Source of the DNA: DASZQY01 sp963843565 | GTDB taxonomy: Bacteria; Pseudomonadota; Alphaproteobacteria; Rhizobiales; Kaistiaceae | Assembly: GCA_963843565.1 (NCBI GenBank) | Contig: CAWJKY010000003.1 | Span: forward strand, 2,790,001-2,854,000 | Reading direction: 5' to 3' | Length of the DNA stretch: 64,000 bases | Shown: in pieces, positions 43,104-51,601 of the stretch | How the letters are laid out: each line of letters begins with the position of its first letter | Numbering within the stretch: position 1 is the first letter of the stretch | Translations under genes and position numbers: made by a program | Notes under the pieces: generated by a model | Databases searched by the model: none | Told to the model about the DNA's origin: nothing | What the model saw: the letters and a program-made list of their open reading frames with translations, nothing else

Positions 43104-43888
43104 GCGCCGTCCCCGCCGTCGTAGGCAATCGCCTCTTCGGCCTTCGAGGCAAGCAGGAAGCCGATCGGGCGCTGCTGCTCCTCCGCCAGATGGGCAAGCA
43201 GCCCGGCGGTGCGCGCGAGGATGGGAAGGGCCTTGGCCATGGCGGGGGGAAAGTCGAGGTCGACGAGGAGCGCGGCGATCGCCATGGAGACGTTCATGGG
43301 CAGCGGGCGGCCGAAGACTTTCGCCGCGGCGGGAACGATGCGGCGGGCGATAAAGACGGCGGGGCCGGCAACCCGGCGCTCGTCGGCCAGCGCCAGGATA
43401 CGCTCGGCGCGGGGGTCGACGGGCTTGTGGAGGGGGTGGCCGTAGCCGGGGAGTTTCCCGCCGCGGGCCTTGGTCTGCCGGGCGATATCGGCGGCGATCG
43501 TGTCGGGATCGCCGCCGGCGGCGACGGCGGCCACGGCCTCACGCAGCAGCGCGGCACAGGGCTCGGCGGACCCGAGGATGACGCTGCCGGCGCCCAGGAT
43601 TCCCGCGGCGACGGCGCCCTGCAGGGCGTCCGGGGCGGCGGCCAGCGTCATGCGGGCGGCGACGGCGGACGGGGTCAGGCCGTGCTCAGCGATGGCGACC
43701 AGCAGCAGGTCGAGAAAGAAGCGCTGGTCGGCGGTCGGCTCGCGGCCGCTCACCAGGAAGAAGAAATATTCGCTGAAGGTGAGCTGGCCCATGAGGCCGG
43801 TGACAAGATCGCGGCCGCGGACGGTGACGCCCGATGCGTCAGCGGTGGCGATGGCAGACTTTGCTGCGCCGGCTTTGCCGATGAGCAC
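43100..43888 (-). CDS. Citryl-CoA lyase-like (citrate synthase superfamily)
   Basis: A 262-residue short member of the citrate synthase superfamily; it has VRGRDLVTGLMGQLTFSEYFFFL, KARGGKLPGYGHPLHKPVDPRA with the central catalytic His, and NVSMAIAALLVDLDFPP near the catalytic Asp (quoted in parts). Members cleave or form 2-hydroxyacyl-CoA such as citryl-CoA. The GTG at 43888 (VLIGKAG) has GGAGG 9 bases upstream and fits better than the GTG at 43906. The downstream CoA ligase may supply or use its CoA ester. Confidence 0.83.
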   Translation of the reverse strand: MLIGKAGAAKSAIATADASGVTVRGRDLVTGLMGQLTFSEYFFFLVSGREPTADQRFFLDLLLVAIAEHGLTPSAVAARMTLAAAPDALQGAVAAGILGAGSVILGSAEPCAALLREAVAAVAAGGDPDTIAADIARQTKARGGKLPGYGHPLHKPVDPRAERILALADERRVAGPAVFIARRIVPAAAKVFGRPLPMNVSMAIAALLVDLDFPPAMAKALPILARTAGLLAHLAEEQQRPIGFLLASKAEEAIAYDGGDGA

Positions 43889-43990
43889 TGGCTTTTTCCT
43901 CCGCACGCGCGGGTTCTGTAACGCCCGCTCGAGATCTTTGAATCTAGCGGCAAAAAGAAAACGGCAACAGCCGACAGAAGCCGCAAAGGC

Positions 43991-45175
43991 TCAGGTCTTG
44001 CGGTTGCCCCACGGGCCGGGGGTGGTGTTGCCCCATGGGCCTGGAATCGGACCGAGCGGATTGGGGATGGGCGCGGCGCCGGCGGACGGCGGGTCGGCGG
44101 GCTCGGCGGCCTTGGGGGCTTCGACGGCGGGGGGCGGCGGAGGCGGCGGGACATAGTCGCGGCCGCCGGCGAACTCGATCAGGTTCTTGACGCGCGCATC
44201 GATCGACGGGTGGGTCGCGAACAGGCCCTCGAAACCGCTCACCTTGGGGTGATCGAGGAACATCTCCTGGATCTGCGCGGGGGCGTGCAGCTCGGAGTGG
44301 CCGGCGATCTTGCGCAGCGCCGAGATCATGGCGTCCGGGTCCTTGGTGAGCTCGACCGAACCGGCATCGGCCAGAAACTCGCGCTTCCGCGACATCGCCA
44401 TGTTGAGAAGGATCGCGAGCAGGCGGGCGATGAGGAAGATCGCGACCGCGATCAGGATGAGGACGATGGCGCCGCCACCGTCCTTGCTGCTGCCCGACGA
44501 GCGGCTCGACCGGCGGCCACCGCCAAACGAAAAGCCGCCACCACCGCCGCCACCGCCGGAGCTCCGCCCCATGAACATGAGGCGCGGCCCGCGGATGAGC
44601 AGGTCGCCGACCAGCGAGATGATCCCCACGAACACCGCGGCAATGACGATCAACTGCACATCGCGGTTTTCGATGTGGGTGAGCTCGTGGGCGAGGACCG
44701 CTTCCAGCTCCTTGTCGTTGAGTGCGTTCATCAGGCCGCGGGTGACGGTGACGGTGTACTGGTTCTTGCGCACGCCGCTGGCGAAGGCGTTCATCGCGTC
44801 GGTTTCGATGATCCTGAGGCGCGGCGTGGTGATGCCGCGGCTGATGCAGAGATTCTCGAGGATGTTGTAAAGGCGCGGCTCGGTCCGCCGGTCGATGGTC
44901 TTGGCGCCGGTGAGGACGTCGACGATCTTCTGGTTGGCGAACCAGGCGATGACGAACCAGATGGCGGAGCCGGCGAGCGCCACCGGGATCAGCGAGGGCA
45001 CGATGCGAATCGCGTCGGCGATACCCTGGCCGACGCTGGGGTCGTTCATGGCCGAGATGACCAGCGCGAAGCCGAAGCAGATGAGCAGCAACAGGACGGG
45101 AAAGCCGGCGAGAAGCACGAGCGACTTCAGCCGGTTGTTCCAGATGTACGTTTGCAGGCCGTAGCTGCCGAGCAC
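43991..45175 (-). CDS. M48 family metalloprotease (HtpX-like)
   Basis: A 394-residue inner-membrane zinc protease. Two N-terminal hydrophobic segments (within residues 17-42 and 62-80) precede the catalytic motif HELTH (163-167) with the downstream EFLADAGSVEL glutamate. A Gly/Ser-rich loop with eight Gly in a row follows. The C-terminal tail is unusual: seven prolines, then Ala/Pro-rich sequence and two GPWGN repeats. HtpX-type proteases degrade damaged membrane proteins. It lies directly downstream of lemA. Confidence 0.88.
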   Translation of the reverse strand: MLGSYGLQTYIWNNRLKSLVLLAGFPVLLLLICFGFALVISAMNDPSVGQGIADAIRIVPSLIPVALAGSAIWFVIAWFANQKIVDVLTGAKTIDRRTEPRLYNILENLCISRGITTPRLRIIETDAMNAFASGVRKNQYTVTVTRGLMNALNDKELEAVLAHELTHIENRDVQLIVIAAVFVGIISLVGDLLIRGPRLMFMGRSSGGGGGGGGFSFGGGRRSSRSSGSSKDGGGAIVLILIAVAIFLIARLLAILLNMAMSRKREFLADAGSVELTKDPDAMISALRKIAGHSELHAPAQIQEMFLDHPKVSGFEGLFATHPSIDARVKNLIEFAGGRDYVPPPPPPPAVEAPKAAEPADPPSAGAAPIPNPLGPIPGPWGNTTPGPWGNRKT

Positions 45176-45217
45176 GGGCCGCTCTCCGCGGGGTCAGGGG
45201 TTGGTGGCGACCTCCCC

Positions 45218-45784
45218 CTAGAACTTGACTGTCGGCGCGGTCTGCACCGCGGCCATCTCGCCCTCGTCGAGATTGAAGAACTGCTGCGGGGTGAAGCCGG
45301 CCGGGCCGGCGATCAGCACCGCCGGGAACTGCTGGATGGAGGAATTGTATTCCTGCACGGCGTTGTTCAGGAAGCGGCGCGAGGCGGCGATCTTGTTTTC
45401 CAGATCCGACAGGTCGGACTGGAGCTGGAGGAAGTTGGTGCTGGCCTTGAGGTCCGGATAGGCCTCGGAGAGCGCGAACAACTGGCGCAGAGCCCCGGAC
45501 AGCATGTTCTCGGCCTTGGCCTGGGCTTCCGGGCTGGCGGCGGCGACGGCGGCGTTGCGCGCCTGGGTGACCGCTTCCAGGGTGCCGCGCTCGTGGCCGG
45601 CGTAGCCCTTCACGGTCTCGACCAGATTGGGCACGAGATCGTGGCGCTGCTTGAGCTGGACGGTGATGTCGGCCCAGGCCTGGTTGACGGTCTGACGGAG
45701 CGAGACCAGGCGGTTGTAGATGGTGATCAGGAAGAACGCGACCACCACGATGATCGCAAGAATGACCCAGCCGAACGTGCCCAT
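45218..45784 (-). CDS. LemA family protein
   Basis: A 188-residue protein with one N-terminal membrane helix (FGWVILAIIVVVAFFLITIY) and an all-helical soluble part with YNRLVSLRQTVNQAWADI, LVETVKGYAGHERGTL and NAVQEYNSSIQQFPAVL, diagnostic of LemA. The start has a near-perfect AAGGAGG. LemA genes often pair with M48 proteases or TPM-domain proteins, as here; the exact role is unknown. The 266-bp gap upstream (45785-46050) shows nothing else. Confidence 0.94.
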   Translation of the reverse strand: MGTFGWVILAIIVVVAFFLITIYNRLVSLRQTVNQAWADITVQLKQRHDLVPNLVETVKGYAGHERGTLEAVTQARNAAVAAASPEAQAKAENMLSGALRQLFALSEAYPDLKASTNFLQLQSDLSDLENKIAASRRFLNNAVQEYNSSIQQFPAVLIAGPAGFTPQQFFNLDEGEMAAVQTAPTVKF

Positions 45785-46050
45785 GATTGACCTCCTTGGT
45801 CGCAGCCGTGAGGGCGATTCTATCAGCGCGCGGCCTCAGGGGCCACCGGGGGCCGGCCGGGGTGTGACGGGGGTAACGGGGAGGGGCGGGGGCGCGACCT
45901 CCGATTGATCTCGCTCATGGGAGGCCCGGCGTCCAGATGCAGGATGCGGTTGCTCCCGGATGCCGCGCATTGGGCTGAGCAGCGTGTAGTCTGCGCCCCG
46001 GCGCCTCCGGTATCCATCCGGTGCCACGGCGAGAAAAGGGGAGAAGAACC

Positions 46051-46452
46051 ATGACGATCCGTGAAAGACTGTCGCTTCTGTGGATCTTCCTGACGGTCAA
46101 TTACATCTATTGCGACGTGTTCTCGCTGCACGACGGCGCGACGCTGAAAGAGCTGACGACTGGTGTGGTCGGCGGCCTGGAGATCACCCCGACCTTCCTG
46201 GCGGCGTTCGCCGCCATCATGGAGCTGGCGATGATCATGATCGTGCTGTCGCGGCTGCTTCCCCATGCGATCAACCGGTGGGCCAACGTCGTCATCGGCG
46301 TCCTTCTGGCCGCAATCCAGATCTGGTCGCTGACACAGGGAACCCCGATGCCCCACTACATCTTCTTCAGCGTCGTCGAGCTGGCGACGCTTGCCGTGAT
46401 CGTGTGGACGGCGTTCGGGTGGCGGAAAGAGGCGGCGAGGGCGGCGGCGTGA
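46051..46452 (+). CDS. Four-helix membrane protein, DUF6326-like
   Basis: A 133-residue protein with about four hydrophobic helices: LLWIFLTVNYIYCDVFSL, FLAAFAAIMELAMIMIVLS, WANVVIGVLLAAIQIWSL and FFSVVELATLAVIVWTAF. I associate this layout with the DUF6326 family, of unknown function. The ATG at 46051 has GAGAAG upstream. A strong terminator follows at 46497-46520. Confidence 0.75.
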   Translation: MTIRERLSLLWIFLTVNYIYCDVFSLHDGATLKELTTGVVGGLEITPTFLAAFAAIMELAMIMIVLSRLLPHAINRWANVVIGVLLAAIQIWSLTQGTPMPHYIFFSVVELATLAVIVWTAFGWRKEAARAAA

Positions 46453-46465
46453 GGCTTTCGCAAGG

Positions 46466-46520
46466 GGGCGGTGAGCGCACCGCCCGGCGGGAGGCGGCGC
46501 TACCCGGGGCCGGGTAGCGC
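46466..46520 (+). terminator. Paired terminators after the DUF6326-like gene
   Basis: Two hairpins: GGGCGGTG-agcg-CACCGCCC (46466-46485), and GCGCTACCCG-gggc-CGGGTAGCGC (46497-46520), the latter followed by GCCTTTTG, a short T-run on the plus strand. The second is the better terminator; either may also serve the convergent gene at 46531. Confidence 0.75.
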
Positions 46521-46530
46521 GCCTTTTGCG

Positions 46531-47244
46531 TCAGCCGAACTTCAGGAAGAACTTGGAGTAGGGCACCTTGAGGCTGTCGACGGCGCTCTTCGCGGCCGCC
46601 GGATCGCCGCTGCGCGCGGCCTCGCCGAGGCTGGTGACGCTCGCCATCATGCCCTTGAGCAGCGACTGGTAGGTGGCGTCATCCGCGCCGGCCAACGGGT
46701 GGGCCGCGATGTCGGCGGCGAGATAGGCAAGCACCGCGGCATCCTCGCGCAGCGTGCCGAGGCCGGCCGCGTCGAAGCCGCCGTAGTCCTTGGCGAGCAC
46801 GTCCTCCATCTTGGCGTGGTAGGCGTTCATGCGGTCGGAAAAGGCGACGAGGCCGTTGCGCTCGTGGAGACCGCCGATCTGGTCGCGGATCGCTTCCAGC
46901 GTTTCGTGGGCCTTGGGGAGATCGCCGGCGGCGACCTCGGTTGCGGCGGTGTCGGCGATGGCCGCGACCTTGGCCAGCGTTCCGGCGTAGGCCGCATCGT
47001 CGGCGTATTGCGGGGGCGGTTCGGGATTTGCCGCGACCAGCGCCGTCCACTTCTGACGGAAGGCATCGACCGCCTTGACGGCGGCCTCGGGCTGGCTGGC
47101 GCTGGTCTGGAACAGGGCGACGCGATAATCGGCGTAGGCGCCGCGCATGGCCGCCTCGAAATCGGAAACCGGTCCGGCGTTCGCGCTGCCCATGAGGGCG
47201 ACGGTGAGGGCGGCCGCGCCGGCCAGCCTGGCGAGTGTGCTCAT
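46531..47244 (-). CDS. Exported protein of unknown function
   Basis: A 237-residue protein with a clear signal peptide (LARLAGAAALTVALMGSANA-GP). The mature part is rich in Ala and predicted all-helical, with AMRGAYADYRVALFQTSA and KAVDAFRQKWTALVAA giving an amphipathic pattern like a four-helix periplasmic bundle. There is no haem CxxCH motif, so it is not a c-type cytochrome. I start at the ATG at 47244. It ends in SLKVPYSKFFLKFG. I recognise no named family. Confidence 0.7.
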   Translation of the reverse strand: MSTLARLAGAAALTVALMGSANAGPVSDFEAAMRGAYADYRVALFQTSASQPEAAVKAVDAFRQKWTALVAANPEPPPQYADDAAYAGTLAKVAAIADTAATEVAAGDLPKAHETLEAIRDQIGGLHERNGLVAFSDRMNAYHAKMEDVLAKDYGGFDAAGLGTLREDAAVLAYLAADIAAHPLAGADDATYQSLLKGMMASVTSLGEAARSGDPAAAKSAVDSLKVPYSKFFLKFG

Positions 47245-47344
47245 GACAGGGGACTCCCGGGATTGTCGATGGGGGAAACATTCAGTCTCTTGAATGTGTA
47301 CGCAGGCGGACGGCAATCCCTACGCAGGAAAACGAAGCGGACAG

Positions 47345-50300
47345 TCAGTGGAAATTGCGGCCTCTGGGCATGACGTCGGAGGCGGCGCGGGCGGGGTCGT
47401 CTTCGGGGCGGGCGAGCCTGGCGATGCGGGCGCGGGCGGTGGGCTTGTCGCGGGCGTCGGTGCCGGGACGGGCAACCTCGTCGGCGCGGGCCAGCGACGA
47501 CAGATCGCCGGCATCTTCGGAGAGGGCCGCCAGCATTGGGGTCAGGTCCTCGATCTTGTCGGTGATGACGTGGATGACGCCGCTCTCGCTCTGCACCTTG
47601 CCGGTGACGGCGACGAGGCGGGCGCCGAGGACGACCGGGCGGAAGCGCTCGAAGACCTTGGGCCAGACAATGACGTTGGCGATGTCGGTCTCGTCCTCCA
47701 GCGTCATGAAGATGACGCCCGAGGCGGTGCCCGGGCGCTGGCGGGTGATGACCAGGCCAGCGACGGTGGCGCGCCTTCCATTGGCAACGTCGCGAAGGGC
47801 GACGGCGGGGACGATGCGGCGCTGGGCGAGTTCAGCGCGCAGGAACGACAGCGGGTGGGCCTTCAGGGAGAGGCTCAAGTAGCGGTAGTCGTTGACGACG
47901 TGCTCGCCGACCGGCATGGGCGGCAGGGCGAAATCGGGCTCGGCGCGGACGTTGCCCATCTCCGGCGTATCGAAGAGGGGCAGGCGGTCCCTGGCGCGCA
48001 CGGCGCCTTCGCCGCGCGCCGCCCACAAGGCATCGCGGCGGTCGAGGCCGACGGAGCGGAAGGCGTCGCCATCGGCGAGGCGCTCGATGGTGGCGCGCGG
48101 CAGGGCGGTGCGCAGCCACAGGTCGCGGACCGAATCGTAGTTGGCGCGGCGCTCGGCGACGATGAGTTGGGCGTCTTCCTCGCGGAAACCCTTGATCTGG
48201 CGGAAGCCGAGGCGGACGGCGTAACGGGCGCGGATGTCGGCGGCCATGGAGGCGTGGTGGGGGTGGAGGGCTTTCCCCACCCACCGCGCTTCGCGCGGTC
48301 CCCCCTCCCCGGAACGGGGAGGGATGGGCGACCAGTTCTGAAGGGGCATTGCCCCCTCACCCTTCGCGCCGAACTCGCTTCGCTCGATAAGGCGCGAGGC
48401 CCTCTCCCGCGAGGGGAGAGACGGTGACTCTTCCGGCGGTGTCTGAGCAGGCAGGTCTTCCAGCTTCGCGTCCCAGTCGGACAGGTTGACGTCGGGGGGG
48501 AGGACGGTGACGCCGTGGCGTTCGGCATCGCGGACGATCTGCGCGGGCGCGTAGAAGCCCATGGGCTGGGCGTTCAGAAGCGCGGCGCAGAAGACGTCCG
48601 GGTAATGGCACTTGAGCCAGGCGGAGGCGTAGACGAGCAGCGCGAAGCTCGCGGCATGGCTTTCGGGAAAGCCGTAATCGCCGAAGCCCTCGATCTGGCG
48701 GAAGCAGCGCTCGGCGAATTCGCGGTCGTAGTTCCTCGTCACCATGCCGTCGATGAAGCGCTGGCGGAAATTGCCGATGGTGCCGACGCGTTTGAAGGTC
48801 GCCATGGCGCGGCGCAGCGCATCCGCCTCGCCGGGTTTGAAGCCGGCGGCGATGATGGCGATCTTCATGGCCTGCTCCTGAAAGAGCGGCACGCCCATGG
48901 TCTTGCCGAGCACCTCTTCCAGCTCCGGCGAGGGAAAGACGGTGGGCTCCAGCCCCTGGCGGCGGCGCAGATACGGATGGACCATGCCGCCCTGGATGGG
49001 GCCGGGACGCACGATCGCCACCTCGATGACGAGGTCGTAGAACTCCTTCGGCTTGAGGCGCGGCAGCATGGACATCTGGGCGCGGCTTTCGACCTGGAAG
49101 ACACCGACCGAATCGGCGCGCTGCAGCATGCGGTAGACGGCGGGATCCTCGTCCTGGATGGAAGCGAGGTTCGGCGCGTCGCCGTAGTGGGCGTGCAAAA
49201 AATCGAAGGCGCGGCGGATGCACGACAGCATGCCCAGCGCCAGGATATCGACCTTGAGGATGCCAAGGGCGTTCAAGTCGTCCTTGTCCCACTCGACGTT
49301 GGTGCGGTCCTCCATGGCGGCGTTGAGGATCGGCACCATCTCGTCGAGGCGGTCGCGGGTCATGACGAAGCCGCCGACGTGCTGGGAGAGATGGCGCGGG
49401 AAGCCGGCGATCTCGGCGGCGAGAGCGAGGACGTGGCGCATGGTGGCCTCGTGCGGATCGAGACCGGCGCGGCGCACCTCCTTGTCCGGCACGGCGCCGA
49501 CCGACCAACCCCACATGGTGCCGTTGAGGGCGCTGACGACATCGTCGGAGAGGCCGAAGACCTTGCCGACCTCGCGGATGGCGGAGCGCGAGCGATAGGT
49601 GATGACGGTGGCGGCGAGCCCGGTGCGGTGGCGGCCGTACTTGTTGTAGATGTACTGCATCACCTCCTCGCGGCGCTCATGCTCGAAATCGACGTCGATG
49701 TCGGGCGGCTCGCCGCGCTCGGCCGAGATGAAACGCTCGAAGAGCAGGCCGCAGGTTTCCGGGCTGACCTCGGTGATCCTCAGGCAATAGCAGACGACGG
49801 AATTGGCCGCGGAACCCCGCCCCTGACACAGGATGCCGGCGCCGCGGGCGAACTTCATAATGTCGTGGACGGTGAGAAAATAGGGCGCGAAGCGCAGCTC
49901 GCCGATCAGCTGAAGCTCGTGGTTCAGGCTTTCGCGGATCTTCGGCGGGCAGCCGTTCGGGAAGCGATAGCGCACGCCTTCTTCGACGAGCCTCTCCAGC
50001 GCTTCCTGTGGCGTGGCGGCGTCGCCGGTGGCCTCGTCGGGATACTGGAAGCGCAACTCGTCGAGGGAGAAGGCGAGGCGCTCCTGCAGGGCTCGCGTCT
50101 CGGCGACGGCCTCGGGATAATCGCGGAAGAGACGCGCCATTTCCTGCGGCGACTTCAGGTGACGCTCGGCGTTGGCGGCAAGACGGCGGCCGGCGGCGGC
50201 CAGCGTCGTCTTCTCGCGGATGCAGGTCAGCACGTCCTGCAACGGGCGGCGTTCGGGGGCGTGGTAGTGGACGTCGTTGGTGGCGGCGAGCGGCGTGGCG

Positions 50301-50911
50301 TAACGGCGGGCGGCGGCGGCGAGGCGGGCGAGGCGGCGCTGGTCGCTGGCGCCGTAGGTCATCGATGCCATCAGGCGGACGTTGCCGGGGAAGGCGTCGT
50401 GAAGGGCGGCGAGGGTCTCGTCGAGGGACGCCTCGATGCGCCCGGCCGGCATGACGCCGAGCATCATGCCGGCGCCCCACTCGAGAAGATCGGCAAGGTC
50501 GAGATAGCACGCGCCTTTCTCGGCGCGCAGGTTGCCCAGCGTCAGCAGGCGGCAGAGGCGGCCGTAAGCGGCGCGGGTCGTCGGCCAGGCGATGATGTCA
50601 GGGGGCGCCCCACTCACCGCGGTGCGCCTTCGGCTTCGCGCGGTCCCTGCTCCGCCAAGGGGGGAGGGATGGGCGGCGCCGTTCGCAAGGGCAGGATCGC
50701 GGAAGACGAGGCGGCAGCCGACGTGGAAGGGAAGCTGCGCCTGCTTCGCGGCGACATGGGCGCGCACGACGCCGGCGAGCGTGTTGCGGTCGGCGACGGC
50801 GAGGCCGGCAAGGCCCAGTTCGGCAGCCGCGAAAGACAGCTCCTCCGGATGCGAGCCGCCGCGCAGGAACGAGAAATTGGTGGTGACGGCGAGCTCGGCG
50901 AAGGGGGTCAT
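47345..50911 (-). CDS. dnaE2: Error-prone DNA polymerase DnaE2, with in-frame repeat insertions
   Basis: A 1,188-residue C-family polymerase that with ImuA/ImuB performs SOS translesion synthesis. It starts MTPFAELAVTTNFSFLRGGS (PHP domain); the palm has PDIDVDFEHERREEVMQYI near residues 404-420 with catalytic aspartates, then FGDYGFPESHAASFALLVY and the C-terminal OB fold (GLVITRQRPGTASGVIFMTL). Two stretches do not belong to the family: about residues 77-102 and about 821-887. Both are translated palindromic repeats. The frame survives both. It lacks a visible LexA box and is separated from imuB by hicAB on the other strand. Confidence 0.92.
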   Translation of the reverse strand: MTPFAELAVTTNFSFLRGGSHPEELSFAAAELGLAGLAVADRNTLAGVVRAHVAAKQAQLPFHVGCRLVFRDPALANGAAHPSPLGGAGTARSRRRTAVSGAPPDIIAWPTTRAAYGRLCRLLTLGNLRAEKGACYLDLADLLEWGAGMMLGVMPAGRIEASLDETLAALHDAFPGNVRLMASMTYGASDQRRLARLAAAARRYATPLAATNDVHYHAPERRPLQDVLTCIREKTTLAAAGRRLAANAERHLKSPQEMARLFRDYPEAVAETRALQERLAFSLDELRFQYPDEATGDAATPQEALERLVEEGVRYRFPNGCPPKIRESLNHELQLIGELRFAPYFLTVHDIMKFARGAGILCQGRGSAANSVVCYCLRITEVSPETCGLLFERFISAERGEPPDIDVDFEHERREEVMQYIYNKYGRHRTGLAATVITYRSRSAIREVGKVFGLSDDVVSALNGTMWGWSVGAVPDKEVRRAGLDPHEATMRHVLALAAEIAGFPRHLSQHVGGFVMTRDRLDEMVPILNAAMEDRTNVEWDKDDLNALGILKVDILALGMLSCIRRAFDFLHAHYGDAPNLASIQDEDPAVYRMLQRADSVGVFQVESRAQMSMLPRLKPKEFYDLVIEVAIVRPGPIQGGMVHPYLRRRQGLEPTVFPSPELEEVLGKTMGVPLFQEQAMKIAIIAAGFKPGEADALRRAMATFKRVGTIGNFRQRFIDGMVTRNYDREFAERCFRQIEGFGDYGFPESHAASFALLVYASAWLKCHYPDVFCAALLNAQPMGFYAPAQIVRDAERHGVTVLPPDVNLSDWDAKLEDLPAQTPPEESPSLPSRERASRLIERSEFGAKGEGAMPLQNWSPIPPRSGEGGPREARWVGKALHPHHASMAADIRARYAVRLGFRQIKGFREEDAQLIVAERRANYDSVRDLWLRTALPRATIERLADGDAFRSVGLDRRDALWAARGEGAVRARDRLPLFDTPEMGNVRAEPDFALPPMPVGEHVVNDYRYLSLSLKAHPLSFLRAELAQRRIVPAVALRDVANGRRATVAGLVITRQRPGTASGVIFMTLEDETDIANVIVWPKVFERFRPVVLGARLVAVTGKVQSESGVIHVITDKIEDLTPMLAALSEDAGDLSSLARADEVARPGTDARDKPTARARIARLARPEDDPARAASDVMPRGRNFH
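48275..48427. repeat. Two repeat elements inserted in frame in dnaE2
   Basis: 48275-48333 is a CCCCACCCACCGCGCTTCGC element ending GGGGAGGGATGGGCG, closely related to that at 50608-50680. 48352-48427 is a family B copy matching 1571-1646. Together with short flanks they add about 66 codons between EDLPAQTPPEE and SMAADIRARYAVRLG, in a linker region of the polymerase. Confidence 0.8.
50608..50680. repeat. Repeat element inserted in frame in dnaE2 near its 5' end
   Basis: CCCCACTCACCGCGGTGCG, GCTTCGCGCGGTCCC, and GGGGAGGGATGGGCG are shared with 48275-48333. Translated, it makes a Pro/Gly/Ala/Arg stretch between CRLVFRD and PPDIIAWP, which are normally almost adjacent in DnaE2. Confidence 0.75.
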
Positions 50912-50914
50912 GGG

Positions 50915-50950
50915 CGTTGACCCGTCGGCAACGTATCGCTATTTATATAC
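50915..50950 (+). promoter_or_regulatory. hicA promoter with candidate HicB operator
   Basis: TTGACC (50917-50922), 17-bp spacer, TATTTA (50940-50945): a good housekeeping promoter, with an A/T-rich stretch unlike the surroundings. An inverted repeat CGTTG (50915-50919) / CAACG (50929-50933) covers the -35. It abuts the dnaE2 start at 50911. HicB autoregulation is inferred. Confidence 0.55.
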
Positions 50951-50973
50951 ACACGATCCGGGTGGGCGGGCGC

Positions 50974-51165
50974 GTGGAAAAGAACAGCCGCAAGCTGATG
51001 CAGATGCTCAAGAAGGACGGCTGGCAGCTCGATCGTGTGAAGGGCGATCACCACACCTTCAAGCGGGACGACAAGGCGGAGCTGATCTCGCTGCCCCATC
51101 CCAAGCGCGACCTGCCGGTGGGGCTGGTCAGGAGCATTTACCGGATTGCCGGCTGGAAACCGTGA
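50974..51165 (+). CDS. hicA: HicA family mRNA interferase toxin
   Basis: A 63-residue HicA toxin, a double-stranded-RNA-binding-like fold that cleaves mRNA. LMQMLKKDGWQLDRVKGDHH carries the catalytic-type His, then FKRDDKAELISLPHPKRDLP and GLVRSIYRIAGW (quoted in parts). I use GTG at 50974; the frame is open back to 50917 over the promoter. hicB follows after 9 bp. Confidence 0.92.
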   Translation: MEKNSRKLMQMLKKDGWQLDRVKGDHHTFKRDDKAELISLPHPKRDLPVGLVRSIYRIAGWKP

Positions 51166-51174
51166 GCGAGTGAG

Positions 51175-51588
51175 ATGAGCACCAAGTATTATCTCGGCAT
51201 CGTCGAGAAGGACGCGGAGAGCGCCTACGGCATCTGGTTTCCGGACATGCCGGGCTGCTTTCCCGCGGCCGACGAATTCGACGACCTTCCCCGGGTCGCG
51301 GCGGAAATCCTGCGCCAGCATGTCGAGGCGCTGGAAAGCAACGGTCGCCCCGTGCCGGCGCCGCGCTCGATCACCGACGTGATGGCCGACCGGGACGTGA
51401 AGAAAGCGCTGCGCGCCGGCGCGACGACGATGCTGGTGCCGCTGCTTGCCGATCCCGGACGGACGGTGCGCGTCAACGTGACGGTGGAACGCGGGCTGCT
51501 CGGCCAGATCGACGAGGCGGCGGAAGCGCGGGGTCTGACGCGCTCGGCGTTTCTCGCCCAGGCGGCGCGCGAAAAGATCGCGAGCTAG
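51175..51588 (+). CDS. hicB: HicB family antitoxin
   Basis: A 137-residue antitoxin with the HicB fold (YYLGIVEKDAESAYGIWFPD; MPGCFPAADEFDD; EILRQHVEALESNGRPVP) and a C-terminal ribbon-helix-helix (VNVTVERGLLGQIDEAAEAR; LTRSAFLAQAAREKI) that should bind the operator. It sits directly after hicA, the usual HicAB order. Confidence 0.93.
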   Translation: MSTKYYLGIVEKDAESAYGIWFPDMPGCFPAADEFDDLPRVAAEILRQHVEALESNGRPVPAPRSITDVMADRDVKKALRAGATTMLVPLLADPGRTVRVNVTVERGLLGQIDEAAEARGLTRSAFLAQAAREKIAS

Positions 51589-51601
51589 AAGAGATGCCGG
51601 T

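Noticed and set aside
45823..46356. 177-codon minus-strand frame overlapping the DUF6326-like gene
   Set aside because: Arg/His/Gln-rich without motifs, whereas the plus-strand gene has clear membrane helices, a ribosome site and a terminator.
48515..50920. 801-codon plus-strand frame opposite dnaE2
   Set aside because: Antisense shadow; dnaE2 on the minus strand carries catalytic motifs.
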